From an uncultured Shinella sp. (GTDB lineage: Bacteria; Pseudomonadota; Alphaproteobacteria; Rhizobiales; Rhizobiaceae): DNA of 7,268 nt. The stretch lies in the NCBI RefSeq assembly GCF_946479415.1, contig NZ_CAMLFY010000168.1:1-7268 (forward strand), given 5' to 3'. The notes under the pieces are model-generated. The model was not told the origin of the DNA and searched no databases. It saw nothing but the letters and a program-made list of their open reading frames with translations. Shown piece after piece: positions 1 to 6,648 of this stretch. The translations under genes were made by a program, and so were the position numbers. Position 1 is the stretch's first letter. Every line of letters begins with the position of its first letter.

Positions 1-401
<401 letters not shown>

Positions 402-409
402 GGGCGATC

Positions 410-1444
410 TCACAGGGTCCTGCGCAGGAGCGCGAGCATGACGGGAACGCCCATCAGGGCGGTGACGACGCCGATCGGAACCTCGTCGGCGCCGCCGGCA
501 AGTCGCCCGATCAGGTCACCCAGCGTGACGACGACCGCGCCGAGCACGACGGTGAGCGGCAGGACCAGCGGGAAATGGCGGCCGGCGAGGAAACGTGCCA
601 GATGCGGGACGATGAGGCCGACAAAGACGATAGGCCCGACCACGCCGACAGCACTTGCCGCAAGGATGCAGGAGACGAGCAGCACCAGCGAGAAGTGTCC
701 CTTGTAGGACAGTCCGAAGGAACGGGCGACGGTAGCGTCAAACCGCAGGAGGATGAGCGGCCGATAGATCAGCGGCAGCACCGCGAGCCCCGCGACGGTG
801 AAGGGCAGCAGGAAGAGCGCATGGTCCCAGGTACGCGCGTAAAGGCTGCCTGAGAGCCATTCGAGGATGATCTCGATGCGCGCCGAGCCCCAACCCGCGA
901 TGAGCCCGATGGCGATGGCATGCAGCACCGCGCCGAAGGCGATGCCGCAGAGCGTGATGCGCAGCGGGCTGAGGTCGAGCCGGAAGGCGAGGATGTAGAT
1001 GATTGCGCCCGCGATCATCCCGCCCAGCATGCCGGCCGGCGGAAGCCAGGCGATGGGCAGCTCGTTGACGGAATAGGAATCCGGATTGGGGATATAGACC
1101 GTGAACAGCAGGAACAGCGTCACCGTGAGCGTCGCGCCCTGCGAGACGCCCATCAGGGAGGGATCGGCGAGCGGATTGCGCGTGATCGTCTGTAGAAGGA
1201 GGCCGGCCAGCGCGAACTGTATCCCGGCGAGGATACCCGTCGCGATGCGCGGCAGGCGGATGTCGAGGATGATCGACCGCGCCTCGGGCGAGCCGCTCCC
1301 GATCAGGGCGGACAGGACGTCGTGGGCGGGGATGTCGACGATGCCGAGAAAGACGGCGGCGACGAAGGACAGGGGCACGAGCGCGAGCGCGGCGGGCAAT
1401 ATCCAGCGGCGCGACCGGCCAGGTGCGGGAGCAAGCGCGCTCAT
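410..1444 (-). CDS. Iron-siderophore ABC transporter permease (FecCD family, second permease)
   Basis: Inner-membrane permease of 344 residues, the usual length for the FecCD/BtuC family, with about ten hydrophobic membrane segments. Diagnostic motifs: RLPR near residues 63-66, RNPLADPSLMGV at 89-100, the cytoplasmic coupling loop GPIVFVGLIVPHLAR at 270-284, and the C-terminal EVPIGVVTALMGVPVMLALL segment at 321-340. It pairs with the preceding permease to form the heterodimeric channel for a ferric chelate taken from the binding protein. The start ATG overlaps the TGA of the upstream permease (four-base ATGA overlap), with a GAGG ribosome-binding element just before it, so the two subunits are translationally coupled. 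No truncation or frameshift is seen. Substrate cannot be read from the sequence; cobalamin or heme carriers belong to the same fold, but the binding protein favours an iron chelate. Confidence 0.95.
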   Translation of the reverse strand: MSALAPAPGRSRRWILPAALALVPLSFVAAVFLGIVDIPAHDVLSALIGSGSPEARSIILDIRLPRIATGILAGIQFALAGLLLQTITRNPLADPSLMGVSQGATLTVTLFLLFTVYIPNPDSYSVNELPIAWLPPAGMLGGMIAGAIIYILAFRLDLSPLRITLCGIAFGAVLHAIAIGLIAGWGSARIEIILEWLSGSLYARTWDHALFLLPFTVAGLAVLPLIYRPLILLRFDATVARSFGLSYKGHFSLVLLVSCILAASAVGVVGPIVFVGLIVPHLARFLAGRHFPLVLPLTVVLGAVVVTLGDLIGRLAGGADEVPIGVVTALMGVPVMLALLRRTL

Positions 1445-2445
1445 GCGCCCTCACCCTTGAAGTCGAGCCGGCCGCGCTGGACCAGATAGACGAAGAGCGG
1501 CCCGCCGATGAGCGCGGTGACGATGCCGACCGGCAGCTCCTTGGGGATGGCGACGGTGCGCGCGACGAGATCCGCCGCCGTCACGATCAGCGCGCCGAGG
1601 GCGGCAGTGAGGCCGATCTCCGCGATCGTGCCATGCGGCTTCAGCAGGCGGGCGATATGCGGCGCGGCGAGCCCCACGAAGGCGACAGGGCCGGCGACCG
1701 GGGCAACCCCCGCCACCGGGCATATGCCGAGCACCAGCAGGACCGGCTTCCACAAGCCGAGCTGCACGCCCATCGCCGCGGCGGAATGGTCGCTGAGGGA
1801 GAACATGGCGACGACGCGGTGGAGGACCAGCGCGCCTGTAACGCCGGCCAGCACCCAGGGCAGCATCTGGAGGAGGTTCGTCCAGGTTCGGCCGGCAAAG
1901 CCGCCGGCCAGCCAGAACAGCAGCGCGGTCGACTGCGGTCCGGCGAAGATGAGGACGTAGATGGTGATGGCACCGAGAAAAAGCGAGACGCTGACGCCAC
2001 CGAGTGCCAGATGCAGCGGATGGCCGTTGCCGCCCCGCGCCACCCAGAACGTCACCGAGGCAGCCACCAACCCGCCGGCGAGCCCGACGAGCGGATAATA
2101 GAGCCCGGAAACCCAGGGCAGGAAAACAAAGCAGGTGACGATCGGCGCGATCGCCCCCGCCGTGACGCCGGTGATACCGGGATCGGCCAGCGGATTGCGG
2201 GTCAGCGCCTGGAGGAGATAGCCCGACACGGCAAGCCCCGCCCCGGCCGTGGCGGCGGCAAGGCTGCGCGGCAGCCTGAGCGTCCAAACGAGGATGGACT
2301 CGAACTTGCCGTCCGGGGCGAGCAGCGCCCGCAGGACGGCATCGAACGAGAGCATCCGCGCGCCGGGCATCAGCCCGACCGCGATGACGAGAAAGGTCGC
2401 GACGACGACGAGGCCGATGGCTATCGAGGATTTCCGTGCATCCAT
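1441..2445 (-). CDS. Iron-siderophore ABC transporter permease (FecCD family, first permease)
   Basis: Inner-membrane permease of 334 residues with multiple hydrophobic helices. FecCD-family motifs are in the expected order: RLPR at 57-60, TRNPLADPGITGV at 82-94, the ATPase-contacting loop GPVAFVGLAAPHIAR at 252-266, and the C-terminal KELPVGIVTALIGGPLFVYLV block at 302-322. It is a paralogue of the next gene and should form the transmembrane heterodimer with it. It begins 18 bases after the binding-protein stop, and its own stop overlaps the next start, so it lies inside one operon. The ribosome-binding site before its ATG is weak, which suggests coupling to the upstream gene. A long open frame on the opposite strand across this gene is a composition artefact. 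Confidence 0.95.
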   Translation of the reverse strand: MDARKSSIAIGLVVVATFLVIAVGLMPGARMLSFDAVLRALLAPDGKFESILVWTLRLPRSLAAATAGAGLAVSGYLLQALTRNPLADPGITGVTAGAIAPIVTCFVFLPWVSGLYYPLVGLAGGLVAASVTFWVARGGNGHPLHLALGGVSVSLFLGAITIYVLIFAGPQSTALLFWLAGGFAGRTWTNLLQMLPWVLAGVTGALVLHRVVAMFSLSDHSAAAMGVQLGLWKPVLLVLGICPVAGVAPVAGPVAFVGLAAPHIARLLKPHGTIAEIGLTAALGALIVTAADLVARTVAIPKELPVGIVTALIGGPLFVYLVQRGRLDFKGEGA

Positions 2446-2463
2446 CGCCGTCGCTTCAGCCGC

Positions 2464-3447
2464 TTACTTCTGAAGCTCGGCCGGGATCAGCTTGGCCGCT
2501 TCCGCCTTCACGTCGACCTTGGGGAAGGCGTCCGGATAGAGGTAATGCGCGGCCTCGCGCAGCACGATCTCGCGGGCGATGGGACCGTTGGTCTCCACCC
2601 ACTGGTCGCCGACATAGAAGACCCGGTTGTTCTTGACCGCCGTCAGTTCCTTCCAGATCGGGTTGTTCTCATGCGGGCGGTCCGGGCCGTAGTCATAGAT
2701 GAACAGGACTTCCGGATCCTTTTCCAGCATGGTCTCCAGGCTGAGGTCGATGCCGAACTCGCCGCCCGGCGTCATGGCGCCGGCGATGTTCTCGCCGCCG
2801 ATGGCGTTGACGATGGAGGCGGAAGTGTTCTCGTCATGGAAGGCGAACGGCACTTCACCGCCCCACATGATGGCGTAGCGGGGATGCGTGTCCTTCGGCG
2901 CCTTGGCCGCGATCTCGGCCAGATGCGCGCGAAAATCCTTGTTGAGTTCGACGCCGCGCTCGGGCTTGCCGAGGATTTTTGCGAGCGCCTCGATTTCCTT
3001 GTCACTGCCGTCGAGCAGCTCCAGGTTCCAGGCGACGTAAGGCGCGATCTTTTCCAGCTGCTGCGCGTTGCCGACGGTGTAACGACGGATCGCGACAATG
3101 AGATCTGGCTTAGCCTCCGAAAGCAGTTCAAGGTTCGGCTTGGCGCGCTGCCCGATCTGCACCATGTCTCCGGTAAGGCCGAGCAGGAATTCCGGCGGGC
3201 GACCGTCCACCATATAGGTGCTGGCCACGGGCTTGATGCCGAGCGCCAGCGCCACGTCGTCGGCGAAATACGAGATCGAAGCGATGCGCTGCGGGCGGGC
3301 GGGAAGCTCGACCTCGACGCCGCGGTCGTCGGTGACCGTCTGCATGGCGTCCTCGGCAAGCGCCGCGCTCATGCCTGCAAAGAGGCAGGCGGCAAAGGCG
3401 CTGGACAGAAGGACACGCCTGCTCGACGACGCAAAGGTGGAAAACAT
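2464..3447 (-). CDS. Periplasmic iron-siderophore binding protein (FecB/FhuD-like)
   Basis: Solute-binding protein of 327 residues that captures a ferric chelate in the periplasm and delivers it to the permease pair encoded downstream. The N-terminus is an export signal: S9-R10-R11-V12-L13-L14, then a hydrophobic core, ending in ALA at 29-31 as a likely cleavage site. The mature protein starts with the family hallmark T-V-T-D-D-R-G (residues 37-43), L-P-A-R-P-Q-R-I (48-55), and the GQRAKPNLELLSEAKPDLIVA block (99-119), all typical of the class III (TroA-like fold) FecB/FhuD family. The ATG at 3447 is chosen because a GGGAGAG ribosome-binding site lies just upstream and the signal peptide starts there. 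An in-frame TTG at 3552 would add 35 residues and bury the signal. First gene of the operon. Similarity is to Fe(III)-dicitrate and hydroxamate binders; the actual ligand is unknown. Confidence 0.94.
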   Translation of the reverse strand: MFSTFASSSRRVLLSSAFAACLFAGMSAALAEDAMQTVTDDRGVEVELPARPQRIASISYFADDVALALGIKPVASTYMVDGRPPEFLLGLTGDMVQIGQRAKPNLELLSEAKPDLIVAIRRYTVGNAQQLEKIAPYVAWNLELLDGSDKEIEALAKILGKPERGVELNKDFRAHLAEIAAKAPKDTHPRYAIMWGGEVPFAFHDENTSASIVNAIGGENIAGAMTPGGEFGIDLSLETMLEKDPEVLFIYDYGPDRPHENNPIWKELTAVKNNRVFYVGDQWVETNGPIAREIVLREAAHYLYPDAFPKVDVKAEAAKLIPAELQK

Positions 3448-3451
3448 GGGT

Positions 3452-3460
3452 CTCTCCCTC
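3452..3460 (-). promoter_or_regulatory. Ribosome-binding site of the binding-protein gene
   Basis: The minus strand reads GAGGGAGAG ending five bases before the ATG at 3447. It is a strong anti-16S match with good spacing and decides this start over the in-frame upstream TTG. Confidence 0.8.
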
Positions 3461-3466
3461 AAGTGA

Positions 3467-3565
3467 TCAATGACGACAAGCAGACGACGGGTTGCGCGGA
3501 ATGCATGCCACGGGCCGGCTGAAACCCCGCGCGTTTTGGGCGCGCCGATCAAGAATATCGGTCAT
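3467..3565 (-). CDS. Possible 32-codon leader ORF upstream of the binding-protein gene
   Basis: An ATG at 3565 opens a 32-residue frame beginning MTDILDRRAQNARGF, containing two cysteines and seven arginines, and closing with TGA at 3469-3467, 19 bases before the start of the binding-protein gene. It lies within the predicted 5' leader of the importer operon, so it could be a leader peptide or a translated upstream ORF. No strong ribosome-binding site precedes it, only a weak purine stretch, and no run of identical codons suggests classic attenuation. It may simply be a chance open frame in GC-rich DNA. No relative is recognised. Confidence 0.22.
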   Translation of the reverse strand: MTDILDRRAQNARGFSRPVACIPRNPSSACRH

Positions 3566-3658
3566 CAAAGCTCGTATCCCTGCATCGTTCTTGTCGCTTC
3601 GATAGAATGTGGATAGATATAGTCAACTTATTTGCAACCGAAAGATTCTCACGCCTGC

Positions 3659-4540
3659 ATGAGAAATTCTCAATCCAATAGAGCCAAGCTGCCGCCACTT
3701 GCCACACTGCCCGCCTTCTCGATTGCCGCACGTACCGGCAGCCTGACCCTGGCGGCGCGCGAACTGCATCTGACGCCGGGCGCGATCAGCCGGCAGATCA
3801 AATCGCTGGAGGACGCGCTCGGGGTCAAGCTCTTCCATCGCGGACATAATGCCATCGCGCTGACTGTTGCAGGGCGGCAATATCTGACCCATGTGAATGC
3901 TGCCCTCGCCACCCTGGAGAATGGCACACGCGCCCTTCTGCCGGATCGCGTGCGGCTGGTCATCCAGGCGCCAATCACGCTGGCGCGGCGCTGGCTCATT
4001 CCGCGGATCGGCTGCTATCGCCAGGAAAACACGGACGTCGACCTTAATATCCAGTCGCTGGCGCTCGGCGCCGGCGATGTTCCCGATGTCACAGTCAGCT
4101 ATGCGCGCGGGGCGGATGAGGCGCAGTTTCCCGCCGCGTTCCTGCTCGACCGGACGGTTGCCGTTTGCTCCCCGTTGCTCATCAGCAGCGCCGCCGGGAC
4201 GATGTCGCCGGAAGCCCTGCTCGAACTGCCGATCCTGCTTGACACCGCAGACGCTTGGTCATGGCGGCGCTGGTGCGCGGCGGCGGAGATCGACTTCCAG
4301 CCGCGCGGCGGCAGCATCACCTTCGACACCGACGAAGCCTCCATCGATGCCTGCATGACCGGCCTCGGCATCGGCCAGGCAAGCCCGGCCCTCATCGAAC
4401 GGGAGCTGCGCGAGGGCCGGCTCGTCCTGCTTTGCCCCGACCTCAACCCCATCGTTGGAGCATACGAAATTGCCGGACCCAAGCCCTTCGGCCGAGCCGC
4501 AGGGTTCGTAGAATGGCTCCGGTCGCTGCGGGACGAGTGA
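3659..4540 (+). CDS. LysR-family transcriptional regulator (GcvA-like)
   Basis: DNA-binding regulator of 293 residues, normal LysR length. The N-terminal winged helix-turn-helix spans roughly residues 12-72: LPPLATLPAF, then AARELHLTPGAISRQIKSLE (32-51) and LGVKLFHR (54-61). This is the GcvA/AmpR-like pattern in which P-G-A-I-S-R-Q-I-K forms the recognition helix. The rest is the periplasmic-binding-like effector domain, including the W-S-W-R-R-W-C segment seen in GcvA relatives. The ATG at 3659 is chosen because it puts LPPL at the usual distance; an in-frame TTG at 3632 would add nine residues, and neither start has a good ribosome-binding site. Divergent from the iron importer, so it may control that operon and itself, but LysR control of siderophore uptake is unusual. 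The effector is unknown. It could instead regulate genes outside the window. Confidence 0.92.
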   Translation: MRNSQSNRAKLPPLATLPAFSIAARTGSLTLAARELHLTPGAISRQIKSLEDALGVKLFHRGHNAIALTVAGRQYLTHVNAALATLENGTRALLPDRVRLVIQAPITLARRWLIPRIGCYRQENTDVDLNIQSLALGAGDVPDVTVSYARGADEAQFPAAFLLDRTVAVCSPLLISSAAGTMSPEALLELPILLDTADAWSWRRWCAAAEIDFQPRGGSITFDTDEASIDACMTGLGIGQASPALIERELREGRLVLLCPDLNPIVGAYEIAGPKPFGRAAGFVEWLRSLRDE

Positions 4541-4542
4541 AC

Positions 4543-4556
4543 CCGCAACGTTGCGG
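4543..4556. repeat. 14-bp perfect palindrome after the LysR gene
   Basis: CCGCAACGTTGCGG begins three bases after the LysR stop codon. It has no loop and no following T-run, so it is a poor intrinsic terminator as it stands. It may help 3'-end formation or may be a protein-binding site. Confidence 0.4.
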
Positions 4557-4916
4557 AGACCTCGCCGCCGGCCATGTGACATCGCTATTTCCCCAGACGA
4601 AGCGCGAGGTTACATATGGCTGCGACCTGATCTGCCGGATAGGCAACCAGGATCATACAAAGGTGCGCGTGCTAAGAAACTGGATTTTGCGGGAAATACG
4701 TGAGTCCACGCACAACACAGCCGGATGACGCGCATATCGTGAAGACTTCAAGTTAGCGTTCATAGATCGAGCGTCCTGACGGCCATTACAGAGGCCAGCG
4801 GTGCATGGCTCTTGATGGAGTGCGAACCGATGGCGCTCACTCAATCGGGCTATGCCTTTGATCGGAAATCACGAACGAGCGAGACTTCCAGGGCTCAGGT
4901 TTGGTACGTTTCTTCG
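4557..4916. other. Spacer without a recognisable gene
   Basis: About 360 bases between the LysR gene and the end of the isomerase remnant. Short open frames exist on both strands (for example 4653-4844 minus, 63 codons), but none has a recognisable domain, good ribosome-binding site or coding-like composition. The base composition is visibly less GC-rich than in the flanking genes. It may hold further decayed sequence. No RNA gene or insertion-sequence end was found by eye. Confidence 0.5.
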
Positions 4917-5874
4917 TTAGGCCGGTTGCCACCGCCCGCTGCAGCCAAGGTCGGCAAGTATGCGGCGAAACACCTCCACACCGCGATGCAATGCGGAAGT
5001 CTCCAGCTTCAACAGCCGCTCTCGCGACAACTGTCGTTGGTCGAGAACCAACCGCTCCGCCAAGAATGGCGGCTCCAGGATGGAAAACACGCCCTCTCCA
5101 AGCGTCACGCCGCCCAAGAGTGAGCGTCCGGCCTGGATCGGCGTGCTGTAGGCCCATACGTTCTCGAAGCAAAAGGTCCGCAGACCCTGCTCGAGCAGGC
5201 GCGCCGTAAGACGGCTCAATGGCAGGAAACCCTGCCCTAGCGGGACACCTGCAACAATCAGCTCACCCGGGTCTTCCCGCGGACCAGGACATGGTCCTTC
5301 ACATGAACCGAAAAACGTGAGGCAGAACGGCTTCCAGAGCGGCTTCGGAATCCTTGAGCACCATCTGCGAGTTCCCATAATCATAGAGAATCTTGAGGTG
5401 CGAGTGTGCAACGGTCTCGACAATGCACGCCAGTTCGGGTCCGGTAAAATCCTCGCGGTTCTCCAGAACCACGACAACGCCGAGATCTTTGGCAAGCGGC
5501 ATCACCTGCGACAGGTCGTGCACCGTCGCCCGCATCATCTCCCCAGTGTCGCCTCGATGGCGAGTATAGCTGCGCATGCTGCGCGCGCCCATGCGGCTGG
5601 CGACGTGGAGAAGCTCGGACATGTGGATCACATCGGTGCCCGACGTGTCGATTTCCAGGCTCATGTCCAGCGCTTCGAGCCGGCGGCGAACTGCATCCAT
5701 CCTGAACGGTTCGCGTCCCCCGAGATGACGGTAGTTCGCATCGTTCAGCGAAAGACTGACACCGGAAAATCCGAGCGAGGCAGCCAGTTCTATGAAAGCT
5801 ATCGCGTCGAAGCCAACCTCGTGTGCAAACCGAAATCGCAAGCTGTAGCTGTGAAGGGTCCCATCGACGATCAC
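4917..5874 (-). pseudogene. Sugar phosphate isomerase/epimerase (xylose isomerase-like TIM barrel), broken by two frameshifts
   Basis: Intact, this would be about 319 residues, close to family length. The first 190 residues read from a GTG at 5874, with GGGAG seven bases upstream and a four-base GTGA overlap with the upstream remnant's stop. They carry TIM-barrel metal-site motifs: V-L-E-N-R-E-D-F (E138) and Y-D-Y-G-N-S (D165). The frame then hits TGA at 5301-5299. The next expected segment, H-V-K-D-H-V-L-V-R-G, is present one frame over and ends at TGA 5260-5258. The C-terminal part, E-L-I-V-A-G-V-P-L-G-Q-G-F-L-P-L through L-R-T-F-C-F-E-N-V-W-A-Y-S to the TAA at 4919-4917, is in the third frame. 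Each switch fits loss of one base (near 5303 and 5265). The family acts on sugars or sugar phosphates using a divalent metal; the substrate is unknown. A single-frame product would lack the last metal ligands. Sequencing error is the main alternative. Confidence 0.8.
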
Positions 5875-6302
5875 GAAAGGGCTCCCAAGGTTTGCAGTTC
5901 GGCGCTCGCCGCCGCCTTGTAGCGGGCGCGGACATCCGCATCTTCTGCGGTCTCAGACCGCCAGCAGCAATATCCGGCCATTCGCCATGCAAACAATGGG
6001 CGAAGCGATCTGTAACGCGCCAGGATGACCGGCATCGACAAGGCCGATAGGAAATTGTCCCCTTCGGCCAGCGACGGCGGCACGAGAGGAATTGGCGGAC
6101 GCGACAGGGGCGGACCACCGGCACAGCGCTCGAAGAACCCGTCGCCCTCGGTCAGGATTTCGGCGGGATCCGTCGGCACTTTCCGAAACCCGGAACCATC
6201 GGCCTCTTCCTTGCGTATCAGGACTTCAGCCATGCCGGTGAGATCGCCATTCAGCACGCGGATTTCCGGCTCGCCTTGCCAAAGCCCCTCTTGCCTGACG
6301 AG
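5871..6302 (-). pseudogene. Gfo/Idh/MocA-type oxidoreductase remnant, N-terminus missing and internally frameshifted
   Basis: Only the C-terminal part of what looks like an NAD(P)-dependent sugar dehydrogenase remains; the Rossmann domain is absent. From about 6302 the frame reads Q-E-G-L-W-Q-G-E-P-E-I-R-V-L-N-G-D-L-T-G, then E-E-A-D-G-S-G-F-R-K-V-P-T-D-P-A-E-I-L, then L-A-E-G-D-N-F. The likely continuation changes frame three times: I-G-L-V-D-A (after about 6051), D-R-F-A-H-C-L-H-G-E-W-P-D-I and G-L-R-P-Q-K-M (after about 6011), and R-A-R-Y-K-A-A-A-S-A-E-L-Q-T-L-G (after about 5939), ending at TGA 5873-5871. Each change fits loss of one base. The first frame happens to stay open throughout, so a pipeline could call an intact 128-residue hypothetical protein from a GTG at 6257; its cysteine-rich middle (G-Y-C-C-W-R) argues against that. 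Family assignment rests on recalled C-terminal patterns and is moderate. Confidence 0.55.
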
Positions 6303-6316
6303 ACCTCTTACCTCTC
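6303..6316. repeat. Short tandem repeat at the truncation point
   Basis: ACCTCTT followed directly by ACCTCTC, a 7-base tandem pair differing at the last base. It sits exactly where the recognisable Gfo/Idh homology ends, just before an in-frame stop at 6317-6315. It may mark the deletion junction or be coincidental. Confidence 0.35.
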
Positions 6317-6360
6317 AATCGACCAATGATCGAGTAACAAGAAATCGCTTGCCGCATTCA

Positions 6361-6381
6361 GGAAATTTAGGCGGAAATTTC
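6361..6381. repeat. GGAAATTT direct repeat with internal dyad
   Basis: GGAAATTT occurs at 6361-6368 and 6373-6380, a 12-base period; with the next C the second copy forms the perfect palindrome GAAATTTC. A third AAATTT lies about 80 bases to the right. It could be an operator or a curved A/T element; no function is assigned. Confidence 0.4.
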
Positions 6382-6512
6382 GACAAGCTAGTCAAAAACG
6401 GTCGGTGAGCCGGTCCCAAAGCTAAGCCGGCCGCCGAAGCGCACTTAGCAGACTCCGGTAAATTTGCCGCTTCTCGCATGACCGATGACACCTTCCGTAC
6501 CACTTGTTAAGG

Positions 6513-6547
6513 AGCAGGGCGGGAGGCTCATGCCGCCTGCCCCTGCT
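6513..6547. terminator. Strong imperfect hairpin, possible terminator for the RTX gene
   Basis: AGCAGGG (6513-6519) pairs with CCCTGCT (6541-6547), and the inner arms GGGAGGC and GCCGCCTGC extend the stem with one bulge and one mismatch around a TCA(T) loop. It lies about 100 bases past the RTX stop codon on its transcript. The flanking U-tracts are weak in both directions (GATTTAT on plus, CCTTAAC on minus), so terminator activity is uncertain. Confidence 0.4.
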
Positions 6548-6615
6548 GATTTATCGGCCTTTGTTGCAATTCCCCACCGATTGGCCCTCCGTTACAATAG
6601 CCGCAATGAGTGCCG

Positions 6616-6631
6616 GATGCACTACTGCATC
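6616..6631. repeat. Small inverted repeat just downstream of the RTX gene
   Basis: GATGCA, loop CTAC, TGCATC: a 6-base stem located 18 bases past the RTX stop codon. No T-run follows, so it may protect the 3' end or be incidental. Confidence 0.3.
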
Positions 6632-6648
6632 ACGGCCCCACGGGTTGG

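Larger units (their letters stand above)
3448..3658. promoter_or_regulatory. Divergent promoter region between importer operon and LysR gene
   Basis: The only intergenic control region between the oppositely transcribed binding-protein and LysR genes. On the minus strand TTGACT (3626-3621) and TATCGA (3604-3599) lie 16 bases apart, a plausible sigma-70 type promoter giving a leader of about 145 nt for the importer. On the plus strand TTGTCG (3591-3596) and TAGATA (3614-3619) lie 17 bases apart, a plausible promoter for the regulator, overlapping the first. GATAGA occurs at 3601-3606 and 3612-3617, an 11-base period placing both on one helix face. GGA-N9-TCA at 3611-3625 is one base off the rhizobial RirA iron-responsive operator TGA-N9-TCA. 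No convincing Fur box, Irr box or cobalamin riboswitch is visible. Promoter calls are by eye and tentative. Confidence 0.45.
6317..6648. other. Spacer without a recognisable gene between the RTX gene and the oxidoreductase remnant
   Basis: About 330 bases, less GC-rich than the operon at the left. The only frame of note is 6315-6503 minus (62 codons from GTG), with no recognised domain and no convincing ribosome-binding site. The stretch contains the AAATTT repeats and two hairpins listed separately. The missing N-terminal part of the oxidoreductase would be expected here if its gene were complete, and no trace of a Rossmann glycine motif was found. Confidence 0.5.

Noticed and set aside
410..853. 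Open frames on the plus strand opposite the second permease.
   Set aside because: No ribosome-binding site or domain; composition is the antisense shadow of a membrane protein.
1423..3522. A 699-codon open frame on the plus strand opposite the first permease and binding-protein genes.
   Set aside because: Its product is a low-complexity run of R, E, D, H, Q and G, the mirror of GC-rich third positions of the real minus-strand genes, whose family motifs are clear.
3448..3552. A 35-residue N-terminal extension of the binding protein from a TTG at 3552.
   Set aside because: It would place the signal peptide internally, and a strong ribosome-binding site precedes the ATG at 3447.
3448..3600. 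Cobalamin riboswitch upstream of a BtuCDF-like importer.
   Set aside because: No B12-box or conserved riboswitch core was found, and the binding protein looks like an iron-chelate binder.
3632..3658. A TTG start nine codons upstream for the LysR protein.
   Set aside because: No ribosome-binding site, and the ATG at 3659 gives the usual LysR N-terminal length; kept as an alternative only.
4543..4556. Palindrome as a rho-independent terminator of the LysR gene.
   Set aside because: There is no loop and no T-run after it; listed as a palindrome only.
5381..6124. A 247-codon minus-strand open frame overlapping both remnants.
   Set aside because: Only a short internal block (F-A-H-C-L-H-G-E-W) is protein-like; the rest is an arginine and cysteine-rich shadow of the isomerase gene.
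5871..6257. An intact 128-residue hypothetical protein.
   Set aside because: Its ends resemble oxidoreductase C-terminal sequence, but the middle does not, while the expected blocks occur in the other two frames; a frameshifted remnant explains it better.
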